A DNA stretch of 64,000 bases from Flavobacteriaceae bacterium PS02293. GTDB taxonomy: Bacteria; Bacteroidota; Bacteroidia; Flavobacteriales; Weeksellaceae. A program made the position numbers and the translations under genes. The notes beneath the pieces are model-generated. The model worked only from the letters and a program-made list of their open reading frames with translations, did not search any database and had not been told where the DNA came from. This document shows positions 17,240 through 23,343 of the stretch, piece after piece. The first letter of the stretch is position 1. The number at the start of each line of letters is the position of its first letter. Location of the stretch: positions 62,001-126,000 of the forward strand of contig JASCOV010000003.1 of NCBI GenBank assembly GCA_029960045.1, given 5' to 3'.

Positions 17240-18646
17240 TTAAAGATTTTCAAGATTAAGGTTTTGGGTAGATTTCATCAGTTCAATAGCGGAAACTCTC
17301 TGATTGAAAATCTCGGTCTGCAATTCCAGTTCGGCATTCTGTAAATCTGTTTCAGCGTCGATAAGGGCAGCGGAAGTTTTGGTGCCGTATCTGAATTCCT
17401 TTTCCACCTGTTCCAAACCTTTTGCTGCGATCTGTCTTGCCTTTTCTTTCAGTTTTATTTGTGCGTTCGCGATGTTGTAATTGGTCTGGTTGTTGGCGAG
17501 GTTTAAGTTCAATTTTTTAATTGCGTCTTTCTGTTTGCTCTCCAGAATTTCTTTGTCTATTTTGGCTTTTTCAATGGCGTGTTTACCTTCATTACCGTCG
17601 AAAACCTCCCATTTAAAACCAATCCCTGCGGTAAACATGGGAAATACTTTTATGGCACTGGGATGCAAATCGAGTTTTTTTCCCGTGCCGGGAAAAATTT
17701 CATCCGAGGTTGTAATGTGGTTGTTGTAAAGTCCGAAATACGACAGCGAAGTCTGTGCCTGAACTTTCGGAACCCACCATCTTTCTTCGGCTTTAATTTT
17801 AAAATCTGTCGCGTTAATACCATGCTGAAGCGCTTTCACCTCTGCCCTGTTTTCTACGGTTTCGTTCAGAACTTCGTAGTTTATCGGCTGAAGGTCGTGT
17901 TCAATCATGGCAATACGTTCTCTTTCAATTCCCGTCAACAGATAAATCTGAGTGATCAGAAGATCCTTTTTCCCTTCATATTCCACCATTTTGGAATCCA
18001 AAGTGGCCTGTGCAAGTTCTATTTTTTTGTGGTCGTAAGGCGTAATCAACCCGTAACCCAAGGCTTTGTCGGCCGTTTTTTTATTGATTTCCAAACGTTT
18101 TTTAGACTGGTCCAGAACTTTTTTGGATTCATAGACCAGCGACAATTGGTCGTATGCTTTGGAAATTTCGGTAATGACGTCGTCCTTGGTTTTCTGCATC
18201 ATCACTTCTTCCGAAAGATTTTTTTCGCGATTGGCTTCTTTCAGGTATTTTACCTTTCCGCCGGAATAAATCACCATACTGGCTTCGGCTTTTGCAGAGG
18301 CAGAAAGACCGGAAATATTGAATGTATTACTCAGTTGTCCTTCAGGCACCACCGCTCCCGGAAAAACCGGAGGAACTGCCGGAACTTTAATTTCCGGTGA
18401 ATTGATATGCGCCGAAGTGTACATATAACCGGTTTTCCCGGTAACCTCCACTTTTGGGAGAAACACATCATTCAGTTTTTCGTCGTCGAGTTTTGTATAC
18501 TTATTTTCTAAAACCTGCTGGTTCAGCGTTTCATTATTCTGCAGCGCACTGCTGATGAGTTCCTGCAACGTAGGTGCCTGCTGCGCATAGAGCGTGAGCG
18601 GCAGCGAAAAAACTGCGCTCATAAGGAGTTTGTGTATAGTTTTCAT
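17240..18646 (-). CDS. TolC-family outer-membrane efflux protein
   Basis: A 468-residue outer-membrane channel protein. The start at ATG 18646 gives a clean signal peptide (MKTIHKLLMSAVFSLPLTLYAQ). The alternative upstream start adds ten residues without sense. Two OEP repeats occupy about 30-240 and 260-460, with long helices (e.g. YDHKKIELAQATLDSKMVEY and KARQIAAKGLEQVEKEFRYG). It is the first gene of the export operon, preceded by Crp-like site C, so the whole exporter is probably under the same control as oleate hydratase. Confidence 0.92.
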   Translation of the reverse strand: MKTIHKLLMSAVFSLPLTLYAQQAPTLQELISSALQNNETLNQQVLENKYTKLDDEKLNDVFLPKVEVTGKTGYMYTSAHINSPEIKVPAVPPVFPGAVVPEGQLSNTFNISGLSASAKAEASMVIYSGGKVKYLKEANREKNLSEEVMMQKTKDDVITEISKAYDQLSLVYESKKVLDQSKKRLEINKKTADKALGYGLITPYDHKKIELAQATLDSKMVEYEGKKDLLITQIYLLTGIERERIAMIEHDLQPINYEVLNETVENRAEVKALQHGINATDFKIKAEERWWVPKVQAQTSLSYFGLYNNHITTSDEIFPGTGKKLDLHPSAIKVFPMFTAGIGFKWEVFDGNEGKHAIEKAKIDKEILESKQKDAIKKLNLNLANNQTNYNIANAQIKLKEKARQIAAKGLEQVEKEFRYGTKTSAALIDAETDLQNAELELQTEIFNQRVSAIELMKSTQNLNLENL

Positions 18647-18673
18647 TTCTGTTTGTTTGTAAAATTGAACGTG

Positions 18674-18718
18674 CAAATTTGCGACCGCTGCAAATAAATT
18701 CTTTTGACAAATGTCAAA
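18674..18718 (-). promoter_or_regulatory. Crp/Fnr-box promoter of the export operon (site C)
   Basis: TTTGACAAATGTCAAA at 18703-18718 is the exact reverse complement of site B. CAAATTTG (18674-18681, minus) matches the -7 consensus in 7 of 8. The centre-to-edge spacing is again 29.5 bp. Confidence 0.65.
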
Positions 18719-18722
18719 AAAA

Positions 18723-18747
18723 AAACCGGAAGCCCAAATGTTCCGGT
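18723..18747 (-). terminator. terminator behind the 18755 reading frame
   Basis: Stem ACCGGAA (18725-18731) and TTCCGGT (18741-18747), followed on the minus strand by about ten T. It sits 8 bp past a minus-strand stop codon, which supports that frame having been a gene. Confidence 0.7.
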
Positions 18748-18754
18748 CTATGTA

Positions 18755-19012
18755 TTAAAATTTAAAATCATGAAATTGTTTTGGGTTAAACATTATCCGA
18801 TTTTTGAAGCCTCGCATCAATGATTTCAAATGCCTTTTTTCATCTTCGAGGCTTACCATTATTTTCAAAGTGTTCGCCGTCGGCGTTGTGGTGAAGGTCA
18901 TATATTTGTATTCGACCGTGTTTTCGATACCGGCATCCGTTAGTTTAGGTTTCACCAGCTGAATCTCCTGCTGTACTTCACTTTCAAATACTGGAACTTT
19001 GGTTTTGTTGGT
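18755..19012 (-). CDS. remnant or small gene of unknown function
   Basis: An open minus-strand frame of about 85 codons without an ATG near its beginning; a GTG at 18955 would give 66 residues. It reads TVEYKYMTFTTTPTANTLKIMVSL and ends MFNPKQFHDFKF, a coherent amphipathic sequence followed by a strong terminator. I do not recognise a family. A regulator or other first gene truncated at its 5' end is possible, since export operons of this type often have a TetR gene here. Nothing in the sequence proves that. Confidence 0.3.
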   Translation of the reverse strand, partial: TNKTKVPVFESEVQQEIQLVKPKLTDAGIENTVEYKYMTFTTTPTANTLKIMVSLEDEKRHLKSLMRGFKNRIMFNPKQFHDFKF

Positions 19013-19460
19013 TCAATTACCAGAGTTTCGGTGGGCTTGAAAAGCCAATAATGAATTAGAAAATCATCGAAACGAAATAAATAAATAAAAACGTTGAGAT
19101 AAACGCCTGTTGGAGGGAAGCTTCGGGAGCTTTTCAGAAATTATGGGTTCATCGTAAAAAGTTTTAAAGAGATGAAGAGACCTCTAGAATGGTCTCTTTT
19201 TTGTAAGCCTGCTGTAGCCTTTTTAAATTGATCTTTACAAAGTTGTGCGAGTAGTTAAGCGACCAAAAATTAAGTTTGTTATTTTTTGCACTATGGGAAA
19301 TCACCTGCCACGATAACAGCTGTTTTTCGATGGAAATTTATTCTTATCTCAAAAATAATAACTTCAAATTCTTCTATTTTAGTATTCCGCAAAGCCTTAT
19401 TGGGTCTTTTAAAATTATTAATTAGGTCATCAAACATTTTAAACTAATCAAAAAAAAATA
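19013..19460. other. gap between export cluster and second lipoprotein
   Basis: No gene is seen. It contains the orphan terminator at 19176 and, from 19242, the leader shared with lipoprotein copy 1, including conserved TATTTTAG (19375-19382). Confidence 0.5.
19176..19203 (+). terminator. orphan terminator of the lipoprotein type
   Basis: Stem AGAGACC (19176-19182) and GGTCTCT (19191-19197) plus T run, the same design as the terminators of both lipoprotein genes. No plus-strand gene precedes it, so it may be the end of a deleted third copy. Confidence 0.6.
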
Positions 19461-20237
19461 ATGAACACATTTAAATTTTTAACCGTAGCAGCACTAACCA
19501 CCATTTTTGTTTCTTGCAGCGACAGTAAATCAACCGTTGACACTGCAAATAAAGAGCAGACAAAAACAGAGACACAGCAGAATAATGATTTTTCTTCAGG
19601 AATCTACACGGCAACATTGCCTTGTGCAGATTGTATGGGAATCGAAACTTATATTACCTTTCAAAAAGACAACAAAGCGGTTAAAAGTACATCGTATTTA
19701 GACAGCGACGGTACTTCTGAAAACGAGTATGGTACTTGGACAAAGAATGATGATATTATTGAAGTATCCATCCCAAATTCGCCCAAAGAATATTATCTGG
19801 TAAAACCCAACAAAACTTTGGTAAGATTGGATGCTGATAAGAAAGAAGTAAGCGGAGAATTAGCCAAAAATTATATTTTTAAAGAAGTAAAAGCTTATAC
19901 GCCCGCTCAATTGAACGGTACCTATAACACCAACGTCAGTGGGAAAGGATACAACCAAATTCTGGAATTGAAATCTGAAAATGACAGTATTTATTCAGTG
20001 AAAATTTCATTTACCGGTGCTGTGAAAGGCTGTACTTTTGAAGGCAAAGGAAAGTTAGTGAACAATCAGATTGATGTTGATTTAAAAACCATCAATATAG
20101 ATTTAAAAGGGACGATGACGATTTTATTTAAGGATAAAACAGCTGAAGTATTTACTTCGAAATTTGACGATAGATTGGCATTAAATTACTTTTGTGGCGG
20201 CGGTGCAAGTTTAGCCGGAGATTATTATAAAAAATAA
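19461..20237 (+). CDS. NlpE-like lipoprotein, copy 2
   Basis: A 258-residue lipoprotein with lipobox FVSC (Cys19) and NlpE-type domain (YTATLPCADCMGI, Cys55 and Cys58 kept). Changes from copy 1 cluster in the signal and linker (residues 8-46) and around 155-170, while the Cys-bearing motifs GCTFEGKGK and NYFCGGGASLAGDY are unchanged. Retention of both frames and all cysteines suggests each copy is under selection. Family role is envelope stress or copper sensing; function here is unproven. Confidence 0.8.
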   Translation: MNTFKFLTVAALTTIFVSCSDSKSTVDTANKEQTKTETQQNNDFSSGIYTATLPCADCMGIETYITFQKDNKAVKSTSYLDSDGTSENEYGTWTKNDDIIEVSIPNSPKEYYLVKPNKTLVRLDADKKEVSGELAKNYIFKEVKAYTPAQLNGTYNTNVSGKGYNQILELKSENDSIYSVKISFTGAVKGCTFEGKGKLVNNQIDVDLKTINIDLKGTMTILFKDKTAEVFTSKFDDRLALNYFCGGGASLAGDYYKK

Positions 20238-20372
20238 TATTAAGGGTTTTATCAGTAGCTGATCGATAAAAAACTTCGGTTGATCGCTGGTAGTCCAATA
20301 ATGAAATTGTTGTTGAACGGAAGGTTATTTAGCATTATAGATTTTACCGTAAAATTTTTTTAAAAAAATTGA

Positions 20373-20401
20373 AGAGACTTGTTGAAAGGTCTCTTTTTTT
20401 G
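20373..20401 (+). terminator. terminator of lipoprotein copy 2
   Basis: Stem AGAGAC (20373-20378) and GTCTCT (20389-20394) plus T run. The rest of 20238-20640 has no gene. Confidence 0.75.
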
Positions 20402-20640
20402 TACGTCGTTTTCATCTGTTATTTTAATTAACTTTCTAGAGTAATTTTAAGCTGCCCAAGGAATCGTCTGAACTACTTTCTGCTGAACAGATTGTAGGTA
20501 GGCAGCACAATTTGATGCTGATTTGCGATGATCCACATTAACGTTGTTTAACATCTTTTGTATTTTTAGATTGATTAGGAAAACTTATTTTTGTTAGAAA
20601 GAGTTGAAGAACACTCTTAATAACATTAAAATTTTAAATT

Positions 20641-20934
20641 ATGGAAAAGTTTGCAGTATTAGCAAGAGTAGAAGCAAAACCAGGTAAAGAAAATGAAGTA
20701 TTGGAATTCCTAAAGTCAGCCTTGCCGCTTGCGGAAGGTGAGCCAGGAACCGTAAGATGGTATGCTTTACAAATTGGCCCTTCTACTTTTGGTATATTCG
20801 ATACGTTCGAAACTACAGATGCAAGAGATGCTCACTTGAATGGTGAGATTGCAAAGGCTTTAATGGCCAATGCTTCTGAATTACTTGCTAAAGAACCTGT
20901 ACTTGAAATGGTAGATCTGCTAGCAGTAAAGTAA
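20641..20934 (+). CDS. small antibiotic-biosynthesis-monooxygenase-fold protein
   Basis: A 97-residue single ABM domain (dimeric ferredoxin-like fold): FAVLARVEAKPGKENEVLEFLKSALPLAEGEPGTVRWYALQ, then FGIFDTFETTDARDAHLNGEIAKAL. Members include quinol monooxygenases (YgiN type) and unassigned stress proteins. No metal site or heme ligand is evident. It is monocistronic, with TATTTTTG (20586-20593) as likely -7 element and its own terminator. It is the last cargo gene before the right att site. The substrate cannot be told. Confidence 0.8.
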   Translation: MEKFAVLARVEAKPGKENEVLEFLKSALPLAEGEPGTVRWYALQIGPSTFGIFDTFETTDARDAHLNGEIAKALMANASELLAKEPVLEMVDLLAVK

Positions 20935-20964
20935 GCAATCGAACACAAATTTTTAATACAGTTA

Positions 20965-21000
20965 AATGGAGCAAGGCATTTCCCCGGCTCCATTTTTTTT
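20965..21000 (+). terminator. terminator of the ABM gene
   Basis: Stem AATGGAGC (20965-20972) and GCTCCATT (20987-20994) followed by T8. Confidence 0.85.
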
Positions 21001-21297
21001 ATATCATTTTGTGAAAGGTTGAACCTTTGCTGTGTATACAAGATTTATCTTGATTATTCAAAGAAAATTTTAATTTCGCATATAGTAATGAGGAACTTAC
21101 TAATGATTCAGGTATCCAAATCTCAGGCGTTATGCAGCTAGTATAATAGAGGTAAACTTGCATTGGAGATCTTGTTGATTAAGAAAATATCTAAAACTAT
21201 AAATATGGATTATGCACTAAATTATTGAGAAAAAATAAGTGAAAATGTTTTATAAAAAATTTTAAAAATAGAACGAATTAAATATTAAAATTTCTTA
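21001..21297. other. AT-rich right end of the element, no gene
   Basis: I see no convincing frame, repeat or RNA here. Position next to the right att site suggests recombination accessory sites, but none is recognisable. Confidence 0.4.
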
Positions 21298-21318
21298 TCC
21301 CCCCTTTGTTCCCCCTTA
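21298..21318. repeat. right C-rich terminal motif
   Basis: Shares TTTGTTCCCCCTTA and the preceding C run with 281-302, same orientation. About 45 bp inside the right att site. Confidence 0.45.
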
Positions 21319-21324
21319 AAATAA

Positions 21325-21359
21325 AAAACTCTCTGTTAAGCGTAGTTACAGAGAGTTTT
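21325..21359 (-). terminator. element-borne terminator for the tRNA operon
   Basis: Perfect 12-bp stem AAAACTCTCTGT (21325-21336) and ACAGAGAGTTTT (21348-21359). It lies 3 bp past the tRNA-Leu 3' end on the element side, so the element provides a replacement terminator after displacing the original one now at 109-143. Confidence 0.75.
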
Positions 21360-21361
21360 AA

Positions 21362-21374
21362 GTACCCCAGACGG
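21362..21374. repeat. right attachment site (att core)
   Basis: GTACCCCAGACGG, the 3' end of tRNA-Leu(UAA) including discriminator and acceptor strand. Identical to 144-156, so the tRNA is intact after integration. Confidence 0.75.
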
Positions 21375-21444
21375 GACTTGAACCCGTACATCCGAAGATA
21401 CAGGATTTTAAGTCCTGCGTGTCTACCAGTTCCACCACCAGGGC
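21363..21444 (-). tRNA. tRNA-Leu(UAA)
   Basis: An 82-nt class II tRNA. Acceptor GCCCTGG pairs with CTGGGGT through G-U wobbles, anticodon loop is CTTAAAA, the variable arm is long, and the T loop is GGTTCAAGTCC. Discriminator A73; CCA is not encoded. Its 3' end is the element's att site. Confidence 0.95.
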
Positions 21445-21452
21445 AGAGGTGG

Positions 21453-21525
<73 letters not shown>

Positions 21526-21565
21526 ATAAAAAAAATCTCTAATTGCTTAGAAATTTTTAGTATTG

Positions 21566-21647
21566 TGCGGATGAAGGGACTCGAACCCCCACGCGGTGAA
21601 GCACCAGATCCTAAGTCTGGCATGGCTACCAATTACATCACATCCGC
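21566..21647 (-). tRNA. tRNA-Leu(UAG)
   Basis: An 82-nt class II tRNA with acceptor GCGGATG/CATCCGC, anticodon loop CTTAGGA, long variable arm and discriminator A. First gene of the three-tRNA transcript; CCA is not encoded. Confidence 0.95.
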
Positions 21648-21687
21648 ATTATTATTAAGAACTTCTTTTCTTTCGTTTTGGTGAGTG

Positions 21688-21719
21688 CAAATATAGAGAC
21701 TTTTCATATTACCTCCAAA
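21688..21719 (-). promoter_or_regulatory. promoter of the tRNA operon
   Basis: Bacteroidota-type promoter on the minus strand: -33 TTTG (21716-21719), 20-bp spacer, perfect -7 TATATTTG (21688-21695). It lies 41 bp upstream of tRNA-Leu(UAG). Confidence 0.75.
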
Positions 21720-21761
21720 CTAAAATCAATATTTTTTTTAAAGTTTTTTGACCTTCTGTTT

Positions 21762-21793
21762 TTTGAATAACATCAATACTTTTATTACCTTTA
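21762..21793 (+). promoter_or_regulatory. promoter of the DUF3127 gene
   Basis: -33 TTTG (21762-21765), 20-bp spacer, -7 TACCTTTA (21786-21793, 7 of 8 to consensus). The start codon is 23 bp beyond. Confidence 0.6.
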
Positions 21794-21816
21794 CAGACTT
21801 AAAACATTTACGAGAC

Positions 21817-22197
21817 ATGGAATTAACAGGAACAATCAAGAAGATTTCTGATTTACAAACATTTGCAAGCGGATTTCAAAAAAAAGAACTCGTTCTTTTG
21901 ACTGAAGAACAGTATCCACAACCCATTAATATTGAATTCACTCAAGATAAAGTTGATTTACTGAACGCATACAAAATTGGAGATAGCGTAAAAGTTCATA
22001 TCAATATCAGAGGAAGAGAATGGACCAGTCCTCAAGGTGAAGTAAAGTATTTCAACTCTATCGTAGGATGGAGAATGGAAAAAGGTGGTTCTTCTGATTT
22101 CAATGAACCAACTCAAGCGACTCCAAACCAAGGTCAACCAGCTGCTGAAAACAAGAACGTTTTCGCGGAGGATGAAGATGACGATTTGCCATTCTAA
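21817..22197 (+). CDS. DUF3127 family, SSB-like protein
   Basis: A 126-residue small protein. The N-terminal OB-fold-like part (about 1-85) has ELTGTIKKISDLQTFASGFQKKELVL and RGREWTSPQGEVKYFNSIVGW. A Gln/Pro/Asn-rich linker follows, then an acidic end EDEDDDLPF, like the C-terminal tip with which single-strand-binding proteins recruit partners. DUF3127 proteins are widespread in Bacteroidota and of unproven role. The ATG at 21817 follows a good promoter; the frame upstream lacks protein character. Binding to single-stranded DNA is inferred from the resemblance. Confidence 0.8.
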   Translation: MELTGTIKKISDLQTFASGFQKKELVLLTEEQYPQPINIEFTQDKVDLLNAYKIGDSVKVHINIRGREWTSPQGEVKYFNSIVGWRMEKGGSSDFNEPTQATPNQGQPAAENKNVFAEDEDDDLPF

Positions 22198-22220
22198 TAT
22201 TTTAGAATCAATCTATAATA

Positions 22221-22260
22221 AATCCCTGCATTTTTGATAAAAGATGCAGGGATTCTTTTT
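22221..22260 (+). terminator. terminator of the DUF3127 gene
   Basis: Perfect stem AATCCCTGCAT (22221-22231) and ATGCAGGGATT (22244-22254) followed by CTTTTT. Confidence 0.85.
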
Positions 22261-22283
22261 ATATTTCAACTTCAAAAAAACCT

Positions 22284-23087
22284 ATGGAAATTTTTAAAAT
22301 CACTGAACCTACTGCTCCGAAAGTTCCCATTATCTTTAGCGTTCCTCACGCTGGCACTTTTATTCCGGAAGATATAAAATCCAAGATGAATCCAGAATTG
22401 TCTGATAAATTGGACGATACAGATTGGTTTATCGATAAGCTTTATGGTTTTGCAACTGACTTAGGAATTACAATCATTACTGCCAATTACAGCAGATGGG
22501 TGGTCGACCTGAATAGAAATCCGGAAAATCAACCGCTTTATAATGACGGACGAGTGATTACGGATGTTGTAACGGTAACGGATTTTAATGGAAATCACAT
22601 TTATAAAGATGATTACGTTCCCGAGTCTAAAGAAGTTTCAAGACGAGTGGAATTGTATCACAAACCTTACCACGATAAATTAGATGAACTTTTAAAAAAT
22701 ACAAAAGCTGAATTCGGAAAAGTTTTGTTGTTTGATGCACATTCGATTAGGAAATCTGTTCCTGGAATTCGTTCTGAGGGTTTTCCGGATTTGATTCTTG
22801 GCGATAATGATGAAACATCTGCAAGTTCAGATTTAATTAAAACGACAATTGATTCTTTGCAAAATAAAGGTTACGGGTTCTCTCACAATTATCCTTTCAA
22901 AGGTGGTTACATCACAAGAAGTTTTGGAAAACCGAGTGAGAATATACACGCTTTGCAATTGGAAATGTGTAAGACCAATTATATGGACTCTTCGGAAATG
23001 ACTTATGATGAAAATAATGCGGAGAGAATTCAGGTAGTTTTGAAAGAGACTTTGGTAAATCTTATAGAACAAATGAAATTTATTTAA
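22284..23087 (+). CDS. hutG: N-formylglutamate amidohydrolase
   Basis: Hydrolyses N-formylglutamate to glutamate and formate, the last step of histidine breakdown by the five-step route. The 267-residue protein shows family blocks PIIFSVPHAGTFIPE (near the N-terminus), DTDWFIDKLY, SRWVVDLNRNPE, YHKPYHDKL and LLFDAHSIRKSVPG with likely zinc ligands His and Asp. It is cytoplasmic, with no signal. hutF follows 256 bp downstream on the same strand and supplies its substrate. The other hut genes are not in the window. Confidence 0.9.
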   Translation: MEIFKITEPTAPKVPIIFSVPHAGTFIPEDIKSKMNPELSDKLDDTDWFIDKLYGFATDLGITIITANYSRWVVDLNRNPENQPLYNDGRVITDVVTVTDFNGNHIYKDDYVPESKEVSRRVELYHKPYHDKLDELLKNTKAEFGKVLLFDAHSIRKSVPGIRSEGFPDLILGDNDETSASSDLIKTTIDSLQNKGYGFSHNYPFKGGYITRSFGKPSENIHALQLEMCKTNYMDSSEMTYDENNAERIQVVLKETLVNLIEQMKFI

Positions 23088-23107
23088 CTTTAATAAAATT
23101 ACCATAC

Positions 23108-23167
23108 AGTTTGTCATTCCGTAGGAATCTCAACAACTTAGTATAGATTCCTACGGAATGACAAACT
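23108..23167. repeat. 23-bp perfect inverted repeat (hairpin)
   Basis: Arms 23108-23130 and 23145-23167 are exact reverse complements containing GTCATTCCGTAGGAATC, with a 14-nt loop. A 15-of-16 match to one arm lies alone at 26363-26378. It looks like a dispersed REP-type or MITE-like palindrome rather than a simple terminator, since no T run follows. Confidence 0.7.
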
Positions 23168-23203
23168 AGATGCTTTTATGGCAAATCTAAAATTATGCTG
23201 AAT

Positions 23204-23309
23204 CCGCAGCCCGACTTGAGCGGAAATCCTTTTTTGCTTAAACAATATTTCTATTTAGATTGAAACCGTCGGCAAAAAAGATTGGGAGTGGAAGGCGGAA
23301 AAGCTGCCC
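23204..23309. repeat. diverged member of the AGCCC-GGAAATCC interspersed repeat
   Basis: AGCCCGACTTGAGCGGAAATCC-type opening and a GGGAGTGGAAGGCGG-type end resemble the copies at 26416 and 52471, but the middle differs and pairs TTTTTTGC with GCAAAAAA. Family membership is tentative. Confidence 0.4.
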
Positions 23310-23343
23310 AAATTAAATTATATATTAAAATAACGAAGACTTG

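Larger units (their letters stand above)
19242..20401 (+). repeat. 1.16-kb direct repeat, copy 2
   Basis: Second copy of 8042-9206, covering leader, gene and terminator. The two encoded proteins differ at 31 of 258 positions. Recombination between the copies would delete the cargo between them. Confidence 0.85.
144..21374. mobile_element. integrative mobilizable element in tRNA-Leu(UAA)
   Basis: About 21.2 kb bounded by 13-bp direct repeats of the tRNA-Leu 3' end. The left end carries a tyrosine recombinase, an HTH protein, replication-type helicase and primase, and mobilization genes. The remainder is cargo, including oleate hydratase, an efflux operon and two NlpE-like lipoproteins. A C-rich motif is repeated near both ends (281-302 and 21298-21318). 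No conjugative type IV secretion genes are present, so it would need a helper. Relaxase and the following gene are broken, so transfer is probably lost, though excision by the intact integrase remains possible. The boundaries are inferred from repeats. Confidence 0.7.

Noticed and set aside
17579..18400. 273-residue plus-strand frame
   Set aside because: Phe/Cys-rich antisense shadow of tolC with no domain sense.
20557..20593. Full promoter of the ABM gene
   Set aside because: The -7 element TATTTTTG is good, but the nearest TTTG is 25 bp away instead of 19-21, so only the -7 part is noted.
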